A stretch of 7,242 bases of DNA from Spirochaetia bacterium (lineage in GTDB: Bacteria > Spirochaetota > Spirochaetia > Treponematales > Rectinemataceae). Shown piece by piece: positions 1-5,215 of the stretch. The notes below the pieces were generated by a model. The model did no database searches. It had not been told where the DNA came from and worked only from the letters and a program-made list of their open reading frames with translations. Where the stretch lies: NCBI GenBank assembly GCA_021286925.1, contig JAJTBL010000090.1, forward strand, positions 1 to 7,242, in the 5' to 3' direction. How positions within the stretch are numbered: position 1 is the stretch's first letter; each line of letters opens with the position of its first letter. A program made the translations under genes and the position numbers.

Positions 1-573
1 GGTTCCGCGTCGGCTTCAGAGATTTTCGCCGGTGCGATGAAGGATACGCGGCGTGCCTTGCTTTTAGGTGAAAAAACTTATGGCAAGGGTTCGGTTCAGC
101 AGATTTTCCCCTTGGATAAAATTGGTTTCAAGCTGACCATGGCAAGGTATTATACCCCTTCAGGTGTCAATATCGACAAGACTGGTATTGAGCCCGATGT
201 GAGTGTTCCGGATCTTGTGCTTTCTGAAAAACAGATGGCTGTCTATGAAAAACTTTATACTTCGGGACTCATACAGAAATTTGCTGAAAGCAATCCGAAC
301 GCTGGAAAGGCTGAGCGAAAGGCATATGCCGAACATCTCATCTCGGCCGAGGGTTTTGATATTCCGCAGGTATTTATCGAAAAAATGCTTCGTGATGAGG
401 CTGAAAAAACAAAACCGGCAAGGGTTTTTGACTTGGAGTTCGATGTTCAATTGCAGGAAGCTGTCAGAATTCTTGCCAGTCCAGACTTTGATTCGATGCT
501 GAAAAACAGTAAAACTGTTGAACAGCTCTTGTCCGCAAAACCTGATACTGGCGCGGTAACACAGCGGCAGTAA
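1..573 (+). CDS. ctpA: Carboxy-terminal processing protease (S41A, CtpA/Prc), 3' part
   Basis: The reading frame is already open at base 1, so only the C-terminal 190 residues are present. They begin inside the catalytic core with GSASASEIFAGAM, and GEKTYGKGSVQQ follows at residues 23-34. In this family the nucleophilic Ser and the general-base Lys lie 25 residues apart. Here Ser4 (bases 10-12) and Lys29 (85-87) fit, and Gln33 fits the supporting Gln of the CtpB/Prc triad, so the protease should be active. A Y-Y-T-P-S-G segment and a tail of the form DLEFDVQLQEAV (about 139-150) are typical of the C-terminal part. These enzymes are usually exported or membrane-anchored and trim C-termini of envelope proteins, using a PDZ domain that would lie upstream of the window. 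The stop is TAA at 571-573. rsmE starts 27 nt later on the same strand, suggesting co-transcription. Prc and CtpA/CtpB subtypes cannot be separated without the N-terminus. Confidence 0.93.
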   Translation, partial: GSASASEIFAGAMKDTRRALLLGEKTYGKGSVQQIFPLDKIGFKLTMARYYTPSGVNIDKTGIEPDVSVPDLVLSEKQMAVYEKLYTSGLIQKFAESNPNAGKAERKAYAEHLISAEGFDIPQVFIEKMLRDEAEKTKPARVFDLEFDVQLQEAVRILASPDFDSMLKNSKTVEQLLSAKPDTGAVTQRQ

Positions 574-600
574 GCCAGAGCAAAGGAGCGGTGGGGTTTC

Positions 601-1428
601 ATGCGGCAGTTGATTCTACCTGGAGATAGAGCGAGGGATAAACAATGTACTCTCGATGATAAAACATCGCGCTACCTCGTGAGAACCCTGAGGCACAAGG
701 TTGGTAACACTATCTTCGCCCTCGATGAAGCTGGTACCCGTTTTAAATGTGAAATAGCTTCCATAGAAAAGGGGCGGGTTGTTGTAAGCCTGTCGCCCCT
801 GGACTCGAAAGGGAGCGATGCAGATCCATGCGATGCTTTTAGCGCTGAGGCTTTCCGCTCTAGATCAGCCGATATGCCGAAATTGATCCTTGCTCAAGCC
901 GTTCCAAAAGGACAGAAATTTGACCTGATCATTCGGCAGGCAGTGGAAACAGGCGTGGAGCTCATTGTTCCATTATTGACGCACTATTGTGTGGTCGAGG
1001 AGCGGGATGCCCGCGACAAGCTTGCCAAGCTCGAACGAAGGAAGAAAATCGTCAGGGAAGCGCTTCAGCAATCAGGCTCGACGGCGTTGACAGAAATCGC
1101 TCAATCAGTGCCAATTCAAGATTTGGTTGAACAGCTTGCCAGCAGGGGAATAAGGCCTGAAAATTCGCTTTTTCTGCTGTTCCACGAAAAACCCCTTGCG
1201 CGGCAGAGCCTGCATGAGTACTGTAGCCGCAGTGTTGATTCGATTGTTTTGGTTATTGGGGCTGAAGGCGGTTTTTCTGAGGAAGAGACAGCGCTTCTGG
1301 AACAATCGGGTTTCAATCTTGTGCATATTCCTGGTCCCATCATGAGGACCGAAACAGCCGCCTTGTTTGCGATAGCGGCAGTCAAAGCTATTTTTCTGGA
1401 AAAAACCACATGGAAACTCTCGCGATAA
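601..1428 (+). CDS. rsmE: 16S rRNA (uracil1498-N3)-methyltransferase RsmE
   Basis: The 275-residue SPOUT-class methyltransferase methylates N3 of U1498 in helix 44 of 16S rRNA using S-adenosylmethionine. The N-terminal PUA-like domain (about 1-68) includes HYLVRTLRHKVG-like spacing (YLVRTLRHKVG, 25-35). The SPOUT domain starts near residue 93 and contains VPKGQKFDLIIRQAVETGV (101-119), QQSGS (156-160), the cofactor loop IGAEGGFSEEE (219-229) and MRTETA (248-253), the family signature. The usual IGPEGG loop has Pro replaced by Ala221. The protein is about 30 residues longer than typical, from a Ser/Asp/Ala-rich linker at about 69-92 between the two domains. A purine-rich AAAGGAG (582-588) lies 12 nt before the ATG and GTGGGG (591-596) lies 4 nt before it; the ATG matches the expected N-terminus. 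Its last 19 bases overlap the next gene. Confidence 0.95.
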   Translation: MRQLILPGDRARDKQCTLDDKTSRYLVRTLRHKVGNTIFALDEAGTRFKCEIASIEKGRVVVSLSPLDSKGSDADPCDAFSAEAFRSRSADMPKLILAQAVPKGQKFDLIIRQAVETGVELIVPLLTHYCVVEERDARDKLAKLERRKKIVREALQQSGSTALTEIAQSVPIQDLVEQLASRGIRPENSLFLLFHEKPLARQSLHEYCSRSVDSIVLVIGAEGGFSEEETALLEQSGFNLVHIPGPIMRTETAALFAIAAVKAIFLEKTTWKLSR

Positions 1429-2108
1429 AGAGCCTTCTTCTCGATGATGTCCGCCTGGATTTCCCAACTGAACGTCAGCTGGGGGCGCTGATTTCTGTCT
1501 GGGATCACGGTAAAAATCATCAAATTGCCTTTTTAGATTCCGCTGGTCACCGGCGGGCTCAGAAGGTGAATGAATACGCATCCATGATCGCGAGCGCTGA
1601 CCTGGTTTTGCCTGTTTTGGGCAGCCTTGTTGAGCGTGCATCGGCCTTGCAGACTTCATCCGAAACGGGCGCTCGCGTCCGTGAGCGTTTGTTGCCGATC
1701 CCCCGTCAGCATATCGAATATGTAGAATATCACTTTCTTTCACAGGATGAACCGACGGCAGCTTTTGCGCCATACAATGCACTCAAGGTGCTCAACAATC
1801 TGCTTTCTGCCCTTGAACTGAAAAACGGTTCTGTGTTTTTGTTAGGCGGAGAAAACGCTACCCTGCAAAAAGCTGAAATGAACCTGCGAGCCACATTCCC
1901 TGGCTTGCGGATCGTCGGCCGGGCACCGGGCGATTACGGTGCGGCGAATGAAGCCGCAGTCGTTCTCGCGATGCAAAAATCAACGCCATCGATGATAATT
2001 GCCGGTTCGCATCTTGAAGCCGGCGAGCTGTGGATTCCTCGGCATATGTGTTTTGTCAAAAGCAGTATCTTTTTTTATAAGCAATCCATTATGGAAACAC
2101 TCGCCTGA
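1410..2108 (+). CDS. Degenerate WecG/TagA/CpsF (GT26) family protein, C-terminally short
   Basis: The 232-residue product has the layout of GT26 glycosyltransferases, which transfer N-acetylmannosamine-type sugars to lipid-linked acceptors at the inner membrane. Visible matches are ADLVLP (63-68), SVFLLGG (141-147), FPGLRIVGR (163-171), a segment like the conserved 'P-x-hydrophobic-G' block (SMIIAGSHLEAGELWIPRH, about 194-212), and FFYKQSIMETLA at the end. Two things are wrong for a normal enzyme. The catalytic Asp of the family's LPDG motif (Asp65 in the TagA literature) is Val69 here, within LPVLGS. The protein also stops where the arginine-rich C-terminal appendage and 'GLEW'-type segment should begin. 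The Asp loss resembles a divergent subgroup I associate with spirochetes; the truncation may be a frameshift (see findings). ATG 1410 overlaps rsmE by 19 nt with only a weak GGA upstream, suggesting translational coupling. Sugar substrate and activity are unknown. Confidence 0.78.
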   Translation: METLAIKSLLLDDVRLDFPTERQLGALISVWDHGKNHQIAFLDSAGHRRAQKVNEYASMIASADLVLPVLGSLVERASALQTSSETGARVRERLLPIPRQHIEYVEYHFLSQDEPTAAFAPYNALKVLNNLLSALELKNGSVFLLGGENATLQKAEMNLRATFPGLRIVGRAPGDYGAANEAAVVLAMQKSTPSMIIAGSHLEAGELWIPRHMCFVKSSIFFYKQSIMETLA

Positions 2109-2123
2109 TATTCCAGTTTCACT

Positions 2124-2183
2124 TCATGAATGCAGCGGTCGGGCTTGAGTATTGGCAATAAGCAAGAGCTGCAGCATTCATGA
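2124..2183. repeat. 60-nt interrupted palindrome
   Basis: Perfect 10-bp arms TCATGAATGC (2124-2133) and GCATTCATGA (2174-2183) enclose 40 nt. Inside them, AGC (2134-2136) can pair with GCT (2168-2170), and CTTG (2144-2147) with CAAG (2163-2166). The centre is TATTG-G-CAATA (2150-2160). The nested symmetry could form a long hairpin in RNA or a cruciform in DNA. It sits 15 nt after the GT26-like stop codon. A T-run begins 14 nt after the right arm, so it is not a textbook intrinsic terminator. Function unknown. Confidence 0.6.
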
Positions 2184-2259
2184 TTGAGGTTTTCGGCTTT
2201 TTTAACGATTCGCCCTTCTATTCCGAAAGAATCGCCTTCCATTGTCATGCGTGAATGTG

Positions 2260-2276
2260 TCTACGACAGCTGTAGA
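2260..2276. promoter_or_regulatory. Operator-like inverted repeat TCTAC-N7-GTAGA
   Basis: Perfect 5-bp arms TCTAC (2260-2264) and GTAGA (2272-2276) flank a 7-nt centre that contains CAGCTG. It lies about 90 nt upstream of the AAA+ regulator start and about 35 nt upstream of the sigma-54-like site. This is where an upstream activator site could lie. The arms are short and chance is possible. Confidence 0.25.
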
Positions 2277-2309
2277 TGAAAAAAATAGCTGAATGCGACA
2301 TCTGTCTAT

Positions 2310-2325
2310 AGGGTGGATTCTTGCA
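2310..2325 (+). promoter_or_regulatory. Possible sigma-54 (-24/-12) promoter
   Basis: The site reads AGGGTGGATTCTTGCA. GG (2311-2312) and GC (2323-2324) have the obligatory 10-nt spacing, and the -12 element is a full TTGCA. The -24 element keeps only GG of the usual TGGCAC. Transcription would begin near 2336, giving a leader of about 30 nt with AGGA (2351-2354) before ATG 2366. If real, the AAA+ gene would be sigma-54-dependent itself. The weak -24 half keeps confidence low. Confidence 0.35.
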
Positions 2326-2365
2326 TTTTCTTGTTCATTCAAAGAGCGGCAGGAATAATGCCCGC

Positions 2366-3508
2366 ATGCTTACTGTCATCTATTGGGATTGTGTGCCGAG
2401 CCGCATCCTGAAAATCGCTGATAATCTGCAAAAACATGTATCGGTTTTGCCGGTGCCAACGTTTGCTGATATTGCCAAGCATGAACAGGCTCAAGGAGTC
2501 TGTGCAGTCGTCGTGGGGTTTGACGGTATCAGCTTTGATAAAATTTCTGCTTCAATCTGCAAGCTGAAAACCTTGGTCTGCCTGCCGATCTTTGTTGTCA
2601 GCGAATCTCCCATGCCTCAAGACAATCACCTGCCCGATGATGTTTTCTGCTGTGTACCATCCTGTGTTGACCAACTGGGAGAAAAAATAAAAAAGATTGT
2701 CCTGGGCAGATCACCGAAAGAAATGTCCAGCGCTATTATGCCCGCCTTTTTGGGCAAAAGCGCGGCGATTCAAACCGTGATCCAGCAAGTCGCGCTTTAT
2801 GCTCCATACAATAATCCCGTCCTTATCCTGGGTGAAACCGGAACGGGGAAGGAGCTTGTCGCTCGGGCGCTCCATGAAAATTCGAGGCGAAAAGGGAAGC
2901 CATTTGTACCTATCAATTGTTCATCGATTCCAGAAACGCTGATAGAAAGCGAGTTGTTTGGGACCGTCAAGGGAGCCTTCACCGACGCTATTTATCGAAA
3001 CGGCGCTTTTTCGCGAGCTTCGACTGGGAGCCTTTTTCTCGATGAATTGGGCAGCATGTCGCTGACAGTTCAACCTCGGCTGCTTCGTGTTCTGGAATCC
3101 GGCGAATTTCTGCGGGTTGGCGGTGAAAAGACAGAAAAATCGGATTTCAGGCTGATCAGCGCATCTTGCAGAAACCCGATGGACCTTTCTGACGCAGGAT
3201 TGTTCCGCCATGATCTGATGTTCAGGATTTCAGATTTGGTCATTGTGATTCCTCCCCTGCGGGAGCGTAGGGAGGATATCATTGAACTGGCGTACTATTT
3301 TTGTGCGGAGCTCAGCATGAATCACGCTGAGTTGACGGAAAACGCGCTTGAAAAGCTCTACTGCCATCATTGGCCGGGTAATGCCAGGGAATTGCGAACC
3401 GTCATCGCCCGTGCTTGCGTCCATACGAAAGATGGCCTCATTACGGAACAGGAAATCATATTTCATTCGCAGTTTAAAAATGTTCTCAAAGACTCACCGC
3501 TTGGATAG
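2366..3508 (+). CDS. Sigma-54-type AAA+ activator with degenerate receiver and no DNA-binding HTH
   Basis: The 380-residue protein has an N-terminal receiver-like domain (1-115) and a bacterial enhancer-binding-protein AAA+ domain (about 125-365). Intact motifs are Walker A GETGTGKE (156-163), Walker B LFLDEL (223-228), arginine-finger region LFRHDLMFR (279-287), PPLRERREDI, and sensor II WPGNARELR (336-344). The sigma-54-contacting loop is GAFTDA (203-208) instead of GAFTGA, a known natural variant. The receiver seems unable to be phosphorylated: the acidic pair is reduced to WDC (7-9), Asp53 sits two residues past its expected place, and the beta-5 Lys is missing in CCVPSC (95-100). It has seven cysteines in that domain. 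The protein ends about 35 residues after sensor II, with no Fis-type HTH, so it should act without specific DNA binding or through a partner, as reported for Helicobacter FlgR. AGGA at 2351-2354 supports ATG 2366; TTG 2321 would add 15 unlike residues. Target genes are unknown. Confidence 0.88.
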   Translation: MLTVIYWDCVPSRILKIADNLQKHVSVLPVPTFADIAKHEQAQGVCAVVVGFDGISFDKISASICKLKTLVCLPIFVVSESPMPQDNHLPDDVFCCVPSCVDQLGEKIKKIVLGRSPKEMSSAIMPAFLGKSAAIQTVIQQVALYAPYNNPVLILGETGTGKELVARALHENSRRKGKPFVPINCSSIPETLIESELFGTVKGAFTDAIYRNGAFSRASTGSLFLDELGSMSLTVQPRLLRVLESGEFLRVGGEKTEKSDFRLISASCRNPMDLSDAGLFRHDLMFRISDLVIVIPPLRERREDIIELAYYFCAELSMNHAELTENALEKLYCHHWPGNARELRTVIARACVHTKDGLITEQEIIFHSQFKNVLKDSPLG

Positions 3509-3510
3509 AT

Positions 3511-4332
3511 TCAAGAGTTCGATGTCGATGTGCTCTCATCGCGGCCGAGGGAGATTTTTCGCCTCGGTTTTCCTTCATGAGAAGCCAGAACTGCAGCTTT
3601 GGAAAAGATCCGCGCAAGATAGTCCGCTTCATCATTCGAAAGCTGAGCTCGTTCTATCATGTCTCTGAAAAAACGGCGGGCATAGTCGTCGGAGCTTTTT
3701 TTGAAAAAGCCAATCTGAGCGAGAGAGGCAGAAATCGCGGCTGTCCATTCATCGACCTGAGATCTCCTGCATGACAGTGCTTCCGCCGGAACTTTCGGAT
3801 TTTGCTTTGCGGTGCCAAATTCATTCGATTCAGAATCTTGAAGCGCTGAAAATACTTCCCAGCAGGCAATCTGGACAGCCTGGCCGATGTTTAGCGAGGG
3901 GAAAGCTTCACTGGTTGGGATGGAAACCCCGAGCGAACAGAGCGCCAGTTCGGAGTCGGATAGGCCGTCTCGTTCATTGCCGAACACGAAGCTGACCGGT
4001 GTGCCTGGCGGCAAGGAGGCAAGGCGGCTTGTAACAAATGGGCGCAAGTCCAGGAAAAATTCTTTCCGGTGTTCCCCCTTTCTCCGTGAAAAACCTGCGC
4101 TCAGTGCTGAGGAAGACAGCGCAAGCTCCAAGGAGCTGACCCGCTGGGCGTTTTGAAAAATATCGAATGCATGGACCGACATCATTCGAACTTTTTCTTC
4201 TTCATAATCAGGACAATCAGCAAGAACCAGCTTTGAGAAATTCATGGTTTTCATCGCCCGGCAGACCGAGCCGACATTCCCGCTTTCTTTAACTCTGCAG
4301 AGGACGATTGAAATGTTGTGACTGGCGGGCAT
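3511..4332 (-). CDS. trmJ: TrmJ-like tRNA 2'-O-methyltransferase (SPOUT/TrmH family)
   Basis: The 273-residue protein has the three SPOUT trefoil-knot motifs: NVGSVCRAMKTM (19-30, with the conserved Asn19 and Arg25), VFGNERDGLS (116-125) and IPTSEAFPSLNIGQAVQI (138-155, with the S-L-N core). They bind S-adenosylmethionine. N-terminal placement of the SPOUT domain, a helical C-terminal extension (about 190-250) and total length fit TrmJ, which 2'-O-methylates position 32 of the tRNA anticodon loop, better than TrmH or RlmB. A charged Ser/Thr-rich tail ends the protein. The start is ATG at 4330-4332 (minus strand) with a strong AGGAGGT (4337-4343). A longer open frame to 4416 would add residues unlike the family. 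The stop lies 2 nt from that of the convergent AAA+ gene. The exact nucleotide target is inferred from family membership; another TrmH-family rRNA or tRNA site is possible. Confidence 0.87.
   Translation of the reverse strand: MPASHNISIVLCRVKESGNVGSVCRAMKTMNFSKLVLADCPDYEEEKVRMMSVHAFDIFQNAQRVSSLELALSSSALSAGFSRRKGEHRKEFFLDLRPFVTSRLASLPPGTPVSFVFGNERDGLSDSELALCSLGVSIPTSEAFPSLNIGQAVQIACWEVFSALQDSESNEFGTAKQNPKVPAEALSCRRSQVDEWTAAISASLAQIGFFKKSSDDYARRFFRDMIERAQLSNDEADYLARIFSKAAVLASHEGKPRRKISLGRDESTSTSNS
3545..3571 (+). terminator. Possible intrinsic terminator of the AAA+ gene, inside trmJ
   Basis: CCGAGG (3545-3550) and CCTCGG (3562-3567) can pair around an 11-nt loop, followed by TTTT (3568-3571) and then CC. 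It begins 37 nt after the AAA+ stop codon and lies antisense to the last codons of the convergent trmJ gene. The stem is short but all G-C/A-T paired and GC-rich. The T-run is short, so efficiency is uncertain. Confidence 0.45.
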
Positions 4333-4336
4333 CCTG

Positions 4337-4343
4337 ACCTCCT
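4337..4343 (-). promoter_or_regulatory. Strong ribosome binding site of trmJ
   Basis: On the minus strand this reads AGGAGGT, four bases before the ATG at 4332-4330. It decides the trmJ start against the longer in-frame open region, which has no such site. Confidence 0.85.
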
Positions 4344-4373
4344 GTTCCGAACCTTGGGGCAAGACAATCCAAC

Positions 4374-4402
4374 TTGTTCCAGCCCCGGTGTTGTCGTATA
4401 GT
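4374..4402 (+). promoter_or_regulatory. Sigma-70 type promoter of the SDR gene
   Basis: TTGTTC (4374-4379) and TATAGT (4397-4402, 5 of 6 consensus) are separated by exactly 17 nt. The predicted start falls at about 4408-4410, on the ATG of the SDR gene (4409). The -10 box overlaps that of the minus-strand promoter for trmJ. Confidence 0.6.
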
Positions 4403-4426
4403 AACCGCATGAGCATTCAGAAACAA
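4398..4426 (-). promoter_or_regulatory. Sigma-70 type promoter of trmJ, overlapping the SDR promoter
   Basis: Read on the minus strand, TTGTTT (4426-4421) and TACTAT (4403-4398) are 17 nt apart. Transcription would start near 4391 and give trmJ a leader of about 60 nt carrying its AGGAGGT site. The -10 shares five base pairs with the plus-strand -10, and the -35 lies inside the first codons of the SDR gene. Confidence 0.5.
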
Positions 4427-5194
4427 GAAGAGCAGCAGGAGGTATTTGGCCTCGAGTCATTTCCTTCAATATTGAAAGGGAAACGGGCGCTGGTTGTGGG
4501 CGGAAGCGGGGGAATTGGGCGGTGGCTTTCAAGGATTCTGGCACAGCGAGGAGCTTCGGTTTTTATTCAAGGCGCTCATGAAAACAAAGTGGCAAGTCTC
4601 GTGGAAGAAATTAAAAAAAATGGGGGGACTGCCGAAGGCTGTGTCCATGCTATCGATTCGGTGCCTGAATTCTGTAGGTTTCTCAAGGGATTCGGGGATT
4701 TTGATATTGTCATTTCCGCGTATGGGCCTTTTTTACAAAAACCGCTTGCGCTGTATACGCCCCAAGATTGGGAACACTTGGTTGGACACAACCTCACGCT
4801 TCCCGGCGCGCTTGTCAGCCTTTACCTCTCCGGTATGCTCCAGCGGCATTTTGGGCGTTTTCTGTTTTTCGGGGGTACAAGAACCGATGCCCTCTTAACC
4901 TATAAAACCAATGCCGCTTATGCCTCGGCGAAGGCTGGGCTGAATGTGCTGGTTAAATCGCTGGCTGCTGAGGGCCGGGACTTGAATGTCGCAAGTCTCC
5001 TGGTCTGCCCCGGGCTGGTCGATACTGAATATCTTGATGACGCCGCCCGCGAAGCCCTGCTGGCAAAAGCCCCGGGGGGTAAGCTTATTCCTGCAAGAAC
5101 AGTTGCTGAAACCGCCTTGAATCTTCTTGATGCTGACCCGTGCGCCGCTTCCGGGGCAATCGTTTCGCTTGATTCAGGCTTTTCGCCGTCCTGA
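4409..5194 (+). CDS. Short-chain dehydrogenase/reductase (SDR) with altered active site
   Basis: The 261-residue protein has a Rossmann fold of the classical SDR type: ALVVGGSGGIG (27-37) is the dinucleotide loop, VISAYG (101-106) occupies the NNAG position, Asn128 is the structural Asn of helix 4, YASAK (171-175) is the catalytic Tyr/Lys pair, and PGLVDTEYL (201-209) follows. The catalytic Ser normally found about 13 residues before Tyr is absent: that stretch is FFGGTRTD (153-160), where Thr157 or Thr159 might substitute. No Asp or Arg marks NAD or NADP preference after beta-2 (IQGAHENK). The substrate cannot be named; FabG-like reductase is the nearest general comparison. ATG 4409 is chosen because the promoter -10 box ends at 4402; GTG 4388 would lie upstream of the predicted transcript start. 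There is no Shine-Dalgarno sequence before the ATG, though an unused AGGAGGT lies at codons 10-12. The gene is divergent from trmJ. Confidence 0.88.
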   Translation: MSIQKQEEQQEVFGLESFPSILKGKRALVVGGSGGIGRWLSRILAQRGASVFIQGAHENKVASLVEEIKKNGGTAEGCVHAIDSVPEFCRFLKGFGDFDIVISAYGPFLQKPLALYTPQDWEHLVGHNLTLPGALVSLYLSGMLQRHFGRFLFFGGTRTDALLTYKTNAAYASAKAGLNVLVKSLAAEGRDLNVASLLVCPGLVDTEYLDDAAREALLAKAPGGKLIPARTVAETALNLLDADPCAASGAIVSLDSGFSPS

Positions 5195-5215
5195 ATTCTG
5201 AAGCATGAGGCTCTC

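Larger units (their letters stand above)
2109..2365. other. Non-coding region between the GT26-like gene and the AAA+ regulator
   Basis: I see no credible gene in these 257 nt: all frames are broken by stops and show no family resemblance, except possible remnants of the GT26 C-terminus at about 2107-2158. The stretch holds a 60-nt interrupted palindrome (2124-2183), a T6 run (2198-2203) that is not directly behind a stem, an operator-like repeat (2260-2276), and a sigma-54-like promoter (2310-2325). An in-frame TTG at 2321 could extend the AAA+ gene upstream, but ATG 2366 is the better start. Confidence 0.6.

Noticed and set aside
1105..1782. Long minus-strand open frame (225 codons) across the end of rsmE and the start of the GT26-like gene
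   Set aside because: It is antisense to two genes with clear family motifs, has low-complexity basic composition, and has no ribosome site or recognisable domain.
2183..2203. Intrinsic terminator for the ctpA-rsmE-GT26 operon formed by the palindrome and the T6 run
   Set aside because: The T-run starts 14 nt after the stem ends and no closer stem pairs with the bases before it. A Rho-type or other end is possible, but this is not a standard hairpin terminator.
2321..2365. TTG at 2321 as start of the AAA+ gene
   Set aside because: The 15 extra residues do not resemble a receiver N-terminus, and the TTG is part of the sigma-54-like -12 element. ATG 2366 has AGGA upstream.
2972..2989. GAFTDA as proof that the AAA+ protein cannot use sigma-54
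   Set aside because: GAFTDA is, to my knowledge, a natural variant in working sigma-54 activators, so it is not evidence of lost function alone.
4388..4408. GTG at 4388 as start of the SDR gene
   Set aside because: It lies upstream of the predicted transcription start, inside the promoter, and has no ribosome site.
4333..4416. Upstream extension of trmJ to 4416
   Set aside because: The added residues are unlike TrmJ N-termini and would span the promoter region, and AGGAGGT sits correctly before the ATG at 4332.
5172..5196. ATTCAGG/CCTGAAT hairpin over the SDR stop codon as a terminator
   Set aside because: The 7-bp stem has an 11-nt loop and is followed by mixed sequence with no T-run.
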